Source: Petaurus breviceps papuanus | Lineage: Eukaryota > Chordata > Mammalia > Diprotodontia > Petauridae | Reading direction: 5' to 3' | Assembly (NCBI GenBank): GCA_028583685.1 | Contig: JAMXIF010001253.1 | Location: 35,989,088-36,053,087, forward strand | DNA length: 64,000 nucleotides | Shown: piece by piece, positions 22,401-37,400 of the stretch | Layout: every line of letters starts with the position of its first letter | Position numbering within the stretch: position 1 is the first letter of the stretch | Translations under genes and position numbers: made by a program | Notes under the pieces: generated by a model | Database searches by the model: none | Told to the model about the DNA's origin: nothing | Seen by the model: only the letters and a program-made list of their open reading frames with translations

Positions 22401-25400
22401 GCTCTTTCTTATTTGCATATTTGTTTTTCAAGTTCAGTACTCCAAAGGTCAAGAAGAAGCCAAGACCTCCATTAGCAATTATGGTTAACATTCCTTTAAG
22501 TAGAAGTGAGATTTAGAGCTGAAACAGATCTTTAATCCATCTTTCTCATTTTATTGAAGAGGAAAATGGGACTCAGAAGGGTTTTGACTTACTCGGTGTA
22601 ATGGAGGAATTAAGCGGCATAGTCTAGATACAGATATGTTTCTAAATTTATTAGCAGAGCCTGATTAAAATTTGTTTCTGGTATTATTGTTATTATAACT
22701 GTAAATGGGGATATAATGGTGTAAATTGAAGTTTTGGTTTAAAAAAAAGAAAGAAAAAAAGCTTTGTGGTAATACAGATATTGTCCTGATTTAAGAAAAC
22801 TCAACATATGGATATCTAGAATACATATATCAATAGTATTATAAAAGTTTCCTTCACTTTATATAAAAGGATTCCTTTAAGAATCAAGATCATCTAGCTA
22901 CTTTCAGTATTCACACAAATCACTAACTGTAATAGCATCTAAGGACAAAGGTATCTACAGCTAAAGCATTAGCTGACACCACCAACAAAAGAACAATGGC
23001 AAGTGAGAACAAAAAATTTCTGTTCATATTATAGCATAAGTCAATGGGGAAATGTGATTCAGTTTTAAAGAGTTTAAACATATATGTAAATATTTTTAAA
23101 AGTAGGAAGCAGCTACAGTTGGAATGCTACCATGAACCTTTAGTCTAATATTACAGGCAAAAAATGATCAATCTAAGAAACGATGACATTTTTTTCTTAG
23201 AACTCCAATTGTAACTCAAGATATAGAATGAATACCAAAAACTAACTTGTTCAAAGTAGCTGTTGGCCTTGATAGCTTTTTGTTATTTTTGAAGTTAATA
23301 TTTTTTCTCATTTTTCATCCATTCAGATAGAATCTAAATTATTAGAACAATAAAAAAATTCCTTTTTTACATAATACGTTAGAGGCTTAGTTTATCAGAT
23401 AAACAGATATGAGTACAGAAAACTATTTCTTCAGCAACTCTAGAAATTAAAAATCTTATTAGGCAATAGTTCCTATTTTTAAGTTTCTTTAGGTATACAT
23501 ACATTTGTTCATTGCTGCCAAAGGAAATGACAAGAATGGTCTCTTCTTTATTTACCTCAGCCCATTCCGTGGAACCCAAGAGTCCAAATTCTTCTGCATC
23601 CCAGCTAGCAAAAATAATCGTTCTTTTTGGTCTCCAGCCTGAAATTACACAGTTAATTTACAATTAAACATAGGATCAAAGACTTTGAGCTGTAAAGGCC
23701 CTTAGAGATCACTGAGTCCAACCTCCTCATTTTACTGTTGAGGAAACTGAGACCCAGAGAAATTAAATGACTTGCCCAACATCCCACAGGCAGTGAGTGG
23801 CAGAACAGGGATTTGAACCCAAGTCCTCTGACTACAAATTCAGCACTTTTTTCCAGTGCCTAAAAATAAAAGAAAATGAAATATGTCACTTTACTAATAC
23901 TCTCTTTCAAATTTATTTGTTTACCTCCACTCATCATTTTTCCAAAACTCCGGACAACCTCTTGCAGAACAGCTGCCCCAGTGGTTGGGTCAATACCTCC
24001 AAATACCCAAGAGTCCCGATGACCTCCAAGAATAACATACCTGTCTGAAAACATATATTTAAATGAACAATAATTCTGAATACAAAAGCATATGCTAAGT
24101 CATCTAATTATTTAAGTTACTAATCATCTTTCTTCCACATTAGAAAAATAAAACACAGAAAGGAAGCATTATCTTAGTTGGGCACATTTTACTGTTCAAT
24201 AATTTTTCATTCTACTAATAATATATCACAATGTACTCTGCCTGGTTCTTTAAACCTCTGAAAAATTTGAATCTGAAGAAAAAGTTAATAACACACCTGG
24301 CTCCATGGATCCTCTGATAGTTCCAATTACATTGTAAATCCTTGTTATTTCATTGGTATTGTGAACGTGCATTCTGACTTTCCTGTCAATCAAACAAGAA
24401 TGAAGAGAAAATTTTTTTTAAGGTTTTATAACTAATAGTTTTAGGATCACAAGTAGAAAATTGAATGCCTAATATTTTATATAATTTTTTCCCATCCTAG
24501 TTGATGGATCCCCTGACATCTATCCACAGACCCCTGGTTAAGAACCCTTGTTCTAACTAAGAACTCACAAACTGAGAGTCAAAAAAGGCACGCACAAAGA
24601 TGGTTTGGAAACCTGGGCTGGTAAAACAAGCTTTGAGCACCACCTGGTGGCATTAGCAGAAAGTGTACTCTGAGTAGTTTTTCTAGACCTGTCCATGGGG
24701 CCACAAAAGTATAACTAAGAGGACCTTTTTTTATTGACATCACCAAGAGAAGCAGATCCAAGGCTGCTGATACATCAGCCCCTCCCCCCTTTCTTCCTTT
24801 CTCTCTCTCTCCCTTCTTGGGAGAGGCAAGTGTCCCCTAAACTTACTGCAATTTCTTTTCAGTGCTTTTTTTTTATATTTCAAGTTTTTTAAGATGAAAT
24901 TTGGTAACCACTGTCTTACTGATGTGTTTTTGATCACTTAAATGAAGCAGAAAAAAGACAATGGGTAGGAAGAAATATAGGCGAGTGAAATAGATGTCTT
25001 AACTGTGATATATATTCACTAGAACAATTTTACTGGCTAAAGGCTGAAAGCCCTAGATCAAAGAATTACTGATTCAACTTTACAATTCCCCAGATCACAG
25101 AAATTTAAACCTAGATCTTGCTAGATAATTAAGCAGCTTTGATTGAGGGAAGTTGTGACCATCTAGAACCCACTGGAAGGTGAGTCTTGGCCACTTTTTC
25201 TTGTAACTCTTTCTGTTTCCCACTGACTTAAAGAGAAAAAAACAACCCACACTCACAGAGAGTAAACAGAGAGAAAGTTACATCCAAATGAAGGAGTCAA
25301 GAGAGATTATATAGAAAGATTGGTGCAGCCAGAGTTACGATGGTAAATGCTTAATTGTTCCCTGGAATGGACTCTGGGGGGCGGGGGGGGGAAGTATGAC

Positions 25401-28400
25401 ACATTTTAAAAATTAATCTGCATTATTAACAGCTTTTCCATCACTTTCTTAAGCCTAGACAATCAATGAGTAAATCAAGCCTTAGTGGTCTATATGCAAG
25501 GTGTAAATGTTCACAGTAAAAATTAAAAACACCAATGGACCTATACAAAGGTCGAATCAGTGAGAGTGACAGCCCTGCTCACAGGCCCAGAACATACCAA
25601 CACCCACACTGATGCCACATCAGAAAGGAAGGGCAAAAGATCTTTAACTTTGATAATATGCTACCTTTCACTGAGTACTCTATTTCACCAGTTTTCTTGT
25701 CATTTCATGTTGACTTTATTTACACTGGTCTACTAATTGTTCTTTTAGCTCTACTTTCTCTGTATCACTTCAGAGAGGTCATTGCATATGTCTCTGAACT
25801 TTTCATAACTGACTTTCCTTATTCCACACAATATTCATTCATGTAATTTATTTAGTTGCTCCCAAGTCATTTTGCACATATTTTGTTCCCAGCTTTTTGA
25901 TATCATAAAAGATGTTATTACAATATTTTTGTATAAATAGGTTTCTTTTTGCTGTGAATAACTGCCTTAAGATAGAGTCCTTATAGTGGAGTCTCTGAAT
26001 CAAAGGGTATGAACAATTATAACTTGCATATTTATAAATTATTTTCTAATAACCCTTCGAAAATTAATCTTCTCATCTTTTGGAACTTTAGCCAGTTTAA
26101 TTGTTATAAGGCAATGACTCAAGTTCTAAGCAATATAAATTTCAGATAATAGCACTGGTTCTTTTTTTCTTTTTTTCAAAGTAATAAAATTATGACTTAA
26201 CAGAAAAAAATTTAAATTATGAATACTTAAATATGGAAAAATATGAATTTATACAAATTGTATTAATTCACCCACAAACGGAGGGTTAGAAAGCAATATT
26301 CAGTGATTTGTTTTCTATAAGAAACAAACTTAAAACATAAAGATTCATACAGGATTAAAGGTAGGAACTAGAATAATTGAATTTTTAAAAATACAACTAG
26401 CAATTATTTCAGACAAAATTGATAAAGTCAAGTAAGACAAGCCAGGAAGAGGTTATGCTAAAGGTATACAATAAGATTAGGACCAGAAACTCTGTGGTTT
26501 CACGGATATAGAAAATTTCAAAGTGAAGACTCTCCCTGTACCGATGCAGGTCAGTCAATGTCTTCTCTGCATTAGTCTTAGAGAGTTGCCAGAGCATGGA
26601 AAGATTGAATGACGTGGTCAGTCAAATAGGGTGAGGCAGAGGCAAAACTTGAACTCGAATCTTCTTGCCTTTGAGGCCAACTCTACCCATTCTGAGCCAT
26701 ACTACTTCCTCTCTCTTCCCTTCCACTTCTCTCCCTCACCCCTGCCAGTCCTCAGAGAAAATGGAAATTAAATTACAAGATTTAGATAGTAAAAATTATT
26801 GTTGGGTATGTGCCTCTCAATGGTAGCTCTTGGATTTATACAAACCTCACAGAAGGATAAATAGAACAGAACATCCCTATTAGTAGAATATCCCTATTCT
26901 GCAGTATTATCTAGCATTTCCATAAAAACTGATCATATGCAAGGTCATAAATAAAGAATGGCAAGCCATACTGAACGCATTTTTTCCAGACTAGACTCTA
27001 GATCAGGGGTGGGGAACCTACAGCCTCAAGGCTACATGTGGCCTTCTAGGTCCTTGGGTGCGGCCTTTTGATTGAGTCCAAATTTTATAGAACAAATCTT
27101 TTTAAGTGGATTTGTTCTGTGAAGTTTGGATTCAGTCAAAGTGCTGCACTTTAGGACCTACAGAGCCACATGTGGCCCCAAGGCTGCAGGTTCCCCACTC
27201 CTGCTCTAGTCCTTCAAAGGATTTGTCACTATGTGAACAAAATTCAAGTTTTCCCATGATTCTCAGTAACAATCATAATAATCTCTTTTAATACCTTATC
27301 AATATTCCATTATATTTATGTACCACAAATTGTTTAATCATTCCTTAATTTATGGAAATGCCACTTTTTTCCTGGTCTTTCATGATTCCTCTAACCAGAG
27401 GCAATCTCTCCATTCTATAAACCTCTACAGAATTTTACCTCTATATTTCCTATCTCCTTCTACCTCATATCTTACCCATTTGTAAACATGAGTTATTACT
27501 CCCTATTAGCTTATAAACTCCATGAAGGCAGGGAACATGTCTTCTAAATGTTTTTTATTCCCCTCAGCACTGAGAACATTGACTGAAACAAATAGTAGGT
27601 GTTCAATACAGTTAAATAGAATTACTAAATATTAATTTATTTTTCATTTATGGAATAATTAAAATATGTCTAAATCGCTATCTATCTAGGCAGCTAAGTG
27701 GTACAATGGATACTGGACCTGGAATCAGGAAGACTCATCTTTGCATCTTTGTGAGTTCAAATCCAGCCTTAGACACTTACTAGTTGCATTACCCTGGGCA
27801 AGTCACTTAACCCTGTCTTTGCCTCAGTTCCTTATCTGTAAAGTGAGCTGGAGAAGGGAATGGCAAACCACTTCAGTATCACTGCCAAGAAAACCCAAAT
27901 GGGGTCATAAAATCAGACATGGCTGGAAAACAATATATATAAAGAATGAAAAGCCTATGATTCAGAAGAATTAAAAAAACTCATCTGTGTGATATAGGCT
28001 TGGGAGCTATAACAAAGCACATTCCCTTTTAATCCCCCTTAGACTTCTACTAAAATCCTAATCCTATGCCTCACTTTGGAATGGAAGTAAAATTATATTC
28101 TAGAAGGCTATACCAGCAGATCATAATGTCTGGCATACCTGATAAAGCTGGGAAGCCTTCAAAGGCAATCCAGAGATAGATTCTGTGTCATTTATTCAAA
28201 ATGCAATCTAAGTTTAGAGAGAATCAGCACCAAAGAATTGGTCATAGCAAATCCTGATGATCATCTGTTAAAGCATGGACAGATGGTGAACTGAACTTTC
28301 GGAAGGAATGCCCACATCAATGAAATCATGGATTCTTGAAGCAACATTATTTATTAAATACTTGCATTAGGAAGAGTAATAACTTTACTTGATTTTACAA

Positions 28401-31400
28401 GTATACAAAATAGAAATGGCAGTGATTACCCTCTATGAATTTATAAACTAGTCATACACACACACACGCATGCACACATGCAGCATATGTCCACATATAA
28501 CCTGGTCATATATATATACACATATTTGTAATTTGTATTACATGTTTCTTATATTAATATGAATAAAAACATGAAAGTGTTTCTTAAGAAACTGCATAAA
28601 ATTATGCTTATAAATCAATTTATAAGAACAGGACCACACCATAAATCTTTCCAAACAGGATGATAATTTTGGGATTTAGAAGAAAAATTCTTGAATTGTT
28701 ATAGTTGTAGTAGTAGTAATAGCTTCTTGTACAAATATAATTACTTCCATTTCACAGATGAGAAAACTTGGGCTCACAGAGAATATCAGTTGCCTTAAAG
28801 GAGATCACACACTTATTAAATGGCAAGACCAGGACCCAAACCCAAGTTTTATGATTCAAAGGACAGAACTCTATACACTACACTATCCTGCCTCACTGGA
28901 AAATGAGTAATCTGTTTAACAAGTTAACCATTAATTTCATACAGATCTCTTCATCATGAAGCGTGATGGGCACTAGATATAGAGAAGTGAGATGAAAAGA
29001 AGCTAGTTTACTAGAAATTTTTTTTAATGTTGCATGTAATTGAATAGGTAGAAATTAAATGCTTGTGAAATAACTGAAGACCAAGACGGCACTCTTGATT
29101 TTTATAGATATTTAAATAAATACAACTATGTCCACCCACTTTACTATTTTAGTCCCTGGCATGATTAATGGAAATAATGGTTTAGGATTTTACTCAAGTG
29201 CCTGAGTATTATATAACTATTGCCATAATTCTCTTTGTTCACTAGGAATTTTGAGAGCTCTAGTTTTAATGTTACAAGAATGTCGCAGAGTGAAAACACT
29301 CAAGGCAGTCACTGGGTTCCCAGTACAATGTTTCAAGTATTCATTCACAAATTGCTATTAAAGACATTAAAGGAACAAAGCAATCTACTAACGTCAGCCA
29401 GAGGGAAAAAACAAACTAAAGCAAAAGCTCACAGTTTTTATGCACACAGGAATGGCATGGGGATAATGTTTGAACCTCTTTTCCACTGGAGAACAAAATA
29501 AGTCTTTATTCACTCCAAGCAAAACCTTGGCAGTTTCTCATTTCTAGTGATTTTCTGACAGCTAAAAGCTGCCAAAAGCAAAATCTCCTTAATGTTACTT
29601 AAAGATTGTTGCCTAAAAAGGACACTGGATGTACTGAGTACAGATTGAATCCCTCTGTAATATTTAGCCAGCAGCTTTCTTCATAAGAAACAGTCAGCAG
29701 ATAGGTCTATTTATCAAGGTATCAAATACATAAGGGTTAAATAACCCAAATAAGGAAATAGAGTAGATTAAAATGTTTTCATTAATTCTCTATAAGAATC
29801 CCAGTGATTAACACAGTTCTAGGAAGCAGAGGAAAGTATGCTATATTTGAAAAACAAATTAGTTAGAGCTATGATTAGTAAGAAAAACAAGACTATCAAG
29901 GCTTACTCTTCAGTTGAGTGAAGATAAAAGTAAAGAAACAAGGGATCGAGGAGAAGAAAAATCCTATCTTAAATCAGGCAAGAAAATAAAAAGAAATTAA
30001 ACGGATGAAAAGTGCTTATTTTCCAATTGGGGAAGGGAAGAATAAGCATTTATACAGTGCTTGCTATAGTGCTTTGCACAGTTCTTTGCAAATATTGTAA
30101 ATATGTAACACTTTGTAAATATTATCTATTGAGTCAGTATGTAGATGTATATAGGACAGGCCCTGAAGATGGACAAGGAATTGGGCCCAGAATTTAACAA
30201 GAGATAACAGCAAACTGGATTATTTTGGAAATATGTAGCACTCTTAACAATTGCAACCTTTAGTCATATTGTATGCTAAGACTCATTTGTCCATGACAAA
30301 TATTCTCTTGGCAACCATTTCAAAAACAAAATATTCAAATATTCAAAAATAGACTTGTGATTTCCTCCATAGTGGAAGCTTCCAAGTGAGGTATTACCTA
30401 TGATGATGCAAGGTGAAACTCTTTGCTATTTACAATCTTATATAGCCGATATATGTCAGAAGTAGGTTTTGAACACCCTGGTCTTCCTAACTCAAACTCC
30501 CTCACCAGAAGTGTCAAATGCATAGCCCACAATACTCCTTAATGCTGCTCAAACCAGATTAAAATACAATTGGACAATATTTAACAAATTAAATAAGAAA
30601 ACAATAAAATACAGATATTTCAATATATGGTTTTCCAAGTCAATATGCAGCCCTCAAAGATCCTCATATATATAGTTCAATGGCCCCATTTCTTTCCAAG
30701 TTTGACACCACTACACTACACCATTTCATCTCTCACTACAATGCTTTTTGGTTATAAATCTTGGAACACCAAAATTTCCAAGGAAACAAGGTTGTAAGTG
30801 ACCCAAAGGGCAACACAGAAAAGCAGTGTATGCAAGTCGGCCGCAGCACATTTCCAATGAAAATCAACGTAACCCTGCTTCTGCCCAAGTTGGGGCAGTT
30901 TTGTGAAGCCCTGTACTTCCTCTGTGTGTGCACATGCACACACATTCATACACACAGGTGTGTATATACGTGTAAACACACATGTATATACACATACAAC
31001 ATGTATTGTGTGCATGTATACCAATCGGTATGTATATATGTGTGTATATATTCATATTTTTATATGTATTTATATATCTAGCATTTGGTGGGAAAGGGCT
31101 AAGCTTATGAGTATAAACTGAGGACTACTTTTCCCCTTAAGAATAAAACTAGGGAAGTTCTTTACTTTCTGAAACCCAAATCATACATCTAGATTCAAGA
31201 TACTTGAGGGGTTGCAGATAAATATAATTCTAGCCTAATATCCATCTCTCCCTCTGATTGGATGGATCCTCCTAGAACCTCCATTTAAGAAAAGTGTCTG
31301 GGCCAACCATATCTCATTCCTCAGGGCTCTGGACCTCAGCTTTTCATCCTGATGCTCACTCTAACCATGGAATTCACACATTGATGCACCCAAGACTTTG

Positions 31401-34400
31401 TCTGCCATGATCCGATCCAGGTACTTTCATCTACACTTCTTACCCCTTACCCTACTTCAGCTTCCTTTATGTATAGTCTTCACCCATCAGAAGGTAAGCT
31501 CCTTGAGGACTGTTTGTTCTTTCTACTTGTACTTGCATTCCCAGTACTTAGCCTAGTGCCAGGCACGTAGTAAATGATGAACAAATGCTTGTAACTGACT
31601 GATGGCCCTCTTGGAGATAGGAGAGATAACCTTACCTCCTGCCTTCTTTGATCTTGCCTACCCCTCCTACAGCCAGGATACTAGGGTGGTATCTGAACAG
31701 TCCTACTCCTCACAAAGGAAGAAAGGAAATCTCCTTGGAAATGGTGTGGGCCAAATTGGACCTGTGCCACCCAGGAGCTGCTTCTATACATCTAGACAAC
31801 AAAGCTCACAGAAATAAATCTTACACCTACACGCAAGAAGTGGTGTGAGAAATTCTAGGATTAGGAAAAGAAGGGGGGTGCAGTTATGTGGTAACAAATC
31901 AATTAATTAACCAGCTTTGCTTAAGAGCCTACCATTTGCCCGGCACTGTGGATACAAAGATAAAAATTAAGTAATCCCTACCCTCAAGGAGCTTACCTTC
32001 TCTCACCAAGAGTAAGGAGTAACAGAAAGATAGCCCAAGTACCTCAGAAGTAGTCACAATATGTAAAGGACTCAATGATATTGTAAAGTACTTCAGGATG
32101 TTGAGACGATCCCCTCTAAAAATGTGAAGAAGAATGCGGACAAATATGAGGGCTAGGATTAGAAGGAATAAATGAGTTGTGATCTGTATCAATGAAGGGA
32201 GTACCTATGTTGCCATGAAAATATTGGAAAAGAACAGTTGCACAAAATTATCAAAATAAGTACATGGGTTTATGGCACTCTCAGATCTCAAAAGAAAGTC
32301 TTGTGTACCTCAAAGAAATTAAGCAGTAGGCATCTAAGAAAATCTTCAATTCCATTTTTGATTGTTGTTCATATGAAGTTATTGCTGGGAGACTTTAAGA
32401 TGTTCATTCATGTTACCTGCCTTTCCATATCACCTGTGCTCCAACATCAATTCTATAATTACCTACCAAAATATAGGATATGCTACTATCACTTCAAATT
32501 CAACTTCTTCAGAACCTGAAATCATACTGTTTAACTCTCAAACCAGCTTTCTTCCTCAACTTTACTTTCTTAGTCAATGGCTCCATCATACTCCCAGTTA
32601 CTCAGATTCAAAACTTCAGTGTTATCTTTTGCTTTTTTCTTCATTGTCCAAATCTAGTCCCGTAATCTTATGCTTTCAATTTTTCATGACTTTTTTTCTC
32701 CTGACATCCACTGTTACAAATCTAGTCAGACCTAATCAATTTGTATTCCTGTAATATATTCCCCTCCAATTCACAGAATTTCAGAACTAGAAGAGACTTT
32801 AAAAAACCTAGTGCAACCTTATTATTGGTAGACATGGTAATCCATAGCCTACTGATATCAGACTCAACTTCCTGAAATGCTACTTTGACCCTGCTTCATT
32901 AAACCAAATGTGCAAAATCAATAACACTACAACCAATGAACCATTATCACAGAGACAGGCTCTAGAGTGAAGCTACCCTATACCTTGAGTTTGAGGCCCC
33001 CTTCCACCATCATTGGGAAAAAACTACCCAGGAGTTGACAGGGACTCTGCTTTGAGTCACAATACTCCAGCCCTCAATTACCATTAAGCCTCTCTGGACT
33101 AGATGTAGAAACCCAAAACTATTGGCACATGAGGGAACCAACTTACTCCATCCTGCTTCAACACATCACACGAGAAAAGGCAACCACGTCTCAGCCCTCT
33201 ATAGCTGTTGAGCACCCAGACATCAGGCTAATCCCTACTAAGTCTCTGGCCAGGTGAAAGCCTCAGAACACTAGGCCTCTTGCTACCATGACTTCATCCA
33301 GTCCTTGTACCCTGGCACCAGGCCTAATTCAGAGGCTAATAATTCCATAGGAGTCGACAGCCTAGAAAAGTTGAAGATTTGGTATAATAAGGAATACAAA
33401 GAAAGTGAAGTGAATGATTTTGGAAACAAAGACAGGTAACTCAGATAAAGGGTCATACCTCACATTTACACAGTACTTAATGAAAGCTTTTTCACATATA
33501 TGAGATAATTTAATAATAACAGCAGCCTTGTAGAATAGGTAGTAAACATATTACCCATATTTTAAGGGTAAGGAAACTATATTGAAACCTACCTGGTGGA
33601 ATAGTTCCCTATAAAACCAGGCCCAATATTGTAAAGCACATTAAGATTTCCTTTCCAGCTGTCATCTGGTGGTGCAATTCCTCCCATATTGCTATTAAGA
33701 CGGAACAAAAAAAATACATTAAAAGTTCAGCAATTACGATTCCTCAGATGGAGTCATACACGGTGATGATAGTGATAAAAAATAGTAATTCCTGATACTG
33801 AAATGCTGACTTAAGGATTCAAAATAATTTATGTATATTCTATCATTTGACCCTTAAAACAGCACTGTGAGACACTAAAGATATTATGATCATAATTTTA
33901 TAGATTAGGAAACCAGAAGAGTATTTCTCCATTTCCTCCCCTCTGTACTACCCTTCCACCCCCCATTCTTTTCCTGGATGATTAACACTGAGACCCATTA
34001 AATCCAAAATACTCTGGACAGATCAGAGACCATTTAGTATATAGTAGATGTTGGGCAGTTATTTACTGAGTAAGCATTAAAGAGCTAATGGAAAGGATTA
34101 TTAATTGTAACCCATGAGAGAAACTTCAAGGTCATGTTTAACTCATCCTTCTGGTTAACCCTCTGCATCCTTTTATTCTTCTAAATTATACCTCAAGTAT
34201 TTCTTATATCCCAATTTTTTTCTTCTCTCTCTAGTCACCACAATTTTAGGCCCCCAACATCTCTTACTTGGATTATTTGTTAACAGCCCCCTCAACACAT
34301 ATCTATTCATTCTGTGCCTACTATTCACAAGGATACTCTTGCAAGACACTAGAAAAACAAAGACAAAAATGTAATAATGTCTTCCCTTAAGGAGTTTGCA

Positions 34401-37400
34401 CTGTATGTAGTGTATTGTAATATAACATAAATGCAACAAACATACAAGGTAAATATGAACTCATTTGAAGAAGTAGAAGACAGTAGAATGTGGATGAATC
34501 AGAAGGGCTTTTATGGTAGAGAGGGTATAATGTGAGTTTCCTCCTTTGAAAAAGATAAAGATTAAAAAAATTCCAGGCATGAGAAAGAGCTTATAAAAAT
34601 GCATAGGGTCAGGAGAGATAGAATGTCAAATTCAGGAAGAAACCAGTATCGGAAAATAATGTGAAGGGAAGTAATATGAAATAAGGTTGAAAAAGTATGT
34701 TAGAGCAAATTTGTGGAGGGTCATAATTGCCAGGCTGAAGAGTTCTTGTCCTAGAGTAATGGATATCTAATTAAAAATGTTTAGCTGGTAGTATTCTGTC
34801 CCTAAGGAATGCTATTTGAGCAGCCATGGAGAGAACATATGGGGAAGTATACACATGAATTAGGAGGTTATGGATACAATCAAGCAAGAAGTAACAAGGG
34901 CCTAAACTTCAATACGTTGGTGGCCATGTCAGTGGAAAGGAGACAGAAGCAAGAGACATTGTCAGTGAAACCACTGGAGAGGACAAAATGACCAAATAGA
35001 AAGAGAAGTGGACCCAGCGTGGAGGCTTAGTCTCTCACTACTCTACTATACTTTTCATACTACTGACTAAATAATTTTCTCAGTGAATAAAACTAAACTT
35101 ACCTCCACATATGTCACTCTTTTTCAAAATCCTTCAGTGTATACCCATTTTATGTAATTTAAGTATAAACTCTTCACTGGTTTTCAAGAAACTCTATGTC
35201 TTTTAAGGCTTCAACATTATTTTTCTTTCTTTATCTCATACTACTCCTCTTTAAAAGAAACTGGCCCACCCATTTTCCCTTCTTCTCATCCCACCCTGTT
35301 CTTCCAAACCATCAACATCATCATCATTAACAACATTCTACAGTAGGAAAGGAACTCATTGGTCATTCAATCCAACCCCATAATTTTATAGATGAAGAAA
35401 TCAAAAAGGTTAAGAGACTTACTCAAGTTTACACAGCAGTAAGTTTCAGAGGCAAGATTTAAACCCAAGTCTTCTGACTCTTTAATTAGAGTTCTTTCCA
35501 TGGTACTATTTACTCATATTCACACTGTACTCCATACCTGAAATGTACACAGCCCTTCACTGTCCATTTGCTGCATTTGAAACCCTTCCCCTCTTTCAGG
35601 GAAATTATAGGCCATTACCAAGCCTCCTTGAATATTCTTCTCTCATCAAAGTTCTCATTGCATGTGGTTTTCCCCATTGCAACTATCTCTATATCCTTTT
35701 ATTTGTAGTTCCCAGATAAGAACAGCATCCTTACCTGGGAAAAATCCACACTTGCTGGTTTTATTAATTACCCATCTGCTTTGCTCAGGCCTCTTTGGAT
35801 CAAGTTCATTAGTCCATTAGACAAGCCTAAGTTCATTCTCATATAATAAGGAAGTTTCCTACATAAAAGGGTTTTAGTACTTCACTATGTTATTAGCTAA
35901 CAAGATATTTCTCTCTCCCTTCCTCTGTCCAAAGTGGGAAGGTGATAAGACAGAAATCATGTATAACTAGTTTACCTCATATAGAGCATAATGTCCCTAC
36001 AAAAGCCCACAAAGACAAGTGTTTCCATCACCTCTCTTTTCATCATTCAGTTCCCTAAGTACATGAGGTGTGTTTGGTTTCATTTTTGTATCTCTAGGGT
36101 CTGCAGAGCACCTTGATTATTGCTCGAATCTAATAAAAAACTTGAAGGGAAGAAGAAAATTTAATCCTGAAATAAAAATTCCTTAAAGAATTTGGTTTTG
36201 CGTCTTTGCAAAATGCAACAATAAATAATCACAGAATTAGACCTGGAAAGGTCCTCAGAATTTAATTAAAACTCATTTTTACAGATAAGGAAACTGAGGT
36301 CCAGGAAGTTCAAATAACCTGCTCACAGTCACCCAGCAAGTTTTTGCCTGAGCTGGACTTGAGCCCAACTTTCTTCATTCTCAATCAAGAGCTCTTTCCA
36401 TTATAATAGACTGTTTGACCTGAAGGTGGAAAAAAAACATAAAATATAAAGGTATTTAAATTATGGGTTCACCTTGTACCTGATGCTTATGGAATGCTAG
36501 ATTCTTTTGATTTTCAAAGGTCATTGGTAGTACTCTTCCCAACTAAAGTTCATGAGCTTTCATCACGTTCAGGTTCAACAGCTAATGTCCATCAGCAATC
36601 AGTACTAATAAAGGGAATAGTTCCTCATCTGTAAAAGGAGAAGATTGGACTTGATAACCTTGAAGGTCCCATCCAATTTGAAATTTATGATCGTATAACA
36701 GGACGTTATGGTCAGACCGAGAAATATGAGGGCTTTTTTAGTGGGGAGGCGGACTGAATTGTGAATGATGACAAGAACCAAAGGTATGACTATCTGAGCT
36801 AGAGTGAACGTACAAGTCATGGGAGCTGAGAAGCTTAAAGAATTGGAAAACAAGGAGACTTATGGAACATTAATATCTATACTGAAATCCTCAATTATAA
36901 AAGCAGTGAATGGGTTCAGGAGAAAGATTGTGAACTAGGTACTGAAACCTTGATAAAGGAGGAAGAATGATCTCAGGGCTGGTGGATAAAAACAGCCCCC
37001 TAGAATTTGAATAGATTGATTTATCACAGTTAAGAACCTCCAAGGAGGAGAGATTACTAAATGACAGAAGTGGTAATGAGGTGGAAATGGCAATTTTCTT
37101 CACTGAATATTATTTTAGAAAGAAATCCAATATTCCAATTAATCTATCATCTCAATGATGAGGGTGTTCCCACCAACAATTCAGACTGCAACCCATCTAG
37201 GCCTGCATCTTGTTTAACCTCTTTTTCTCCCATAACTTTGCTACCCAACATGTTGCAAACTTCCTGGAGTTCTCTGGCTCAAGTCCAGATTCTGCCACAT
37301 AAAAATCCCTGATTCCCCCAAATGAATGTGTTATCTCTCCTTACACTGAGAGCATGTTGCCTGAATCCCTTCATTGTTCCCCTACCATGTATTATATTTA

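Noticed and set aside
29235-29501. 88-codon frame in intron 8
   Set aside because: No recognisable domain, AT-rich, opposite strand to the gene; chance frame is more likely.
30752-31121. Cys/His/Tyr-rich frames on both strands
   Set aside because: They come from the mixed CA/TA microsatellite.
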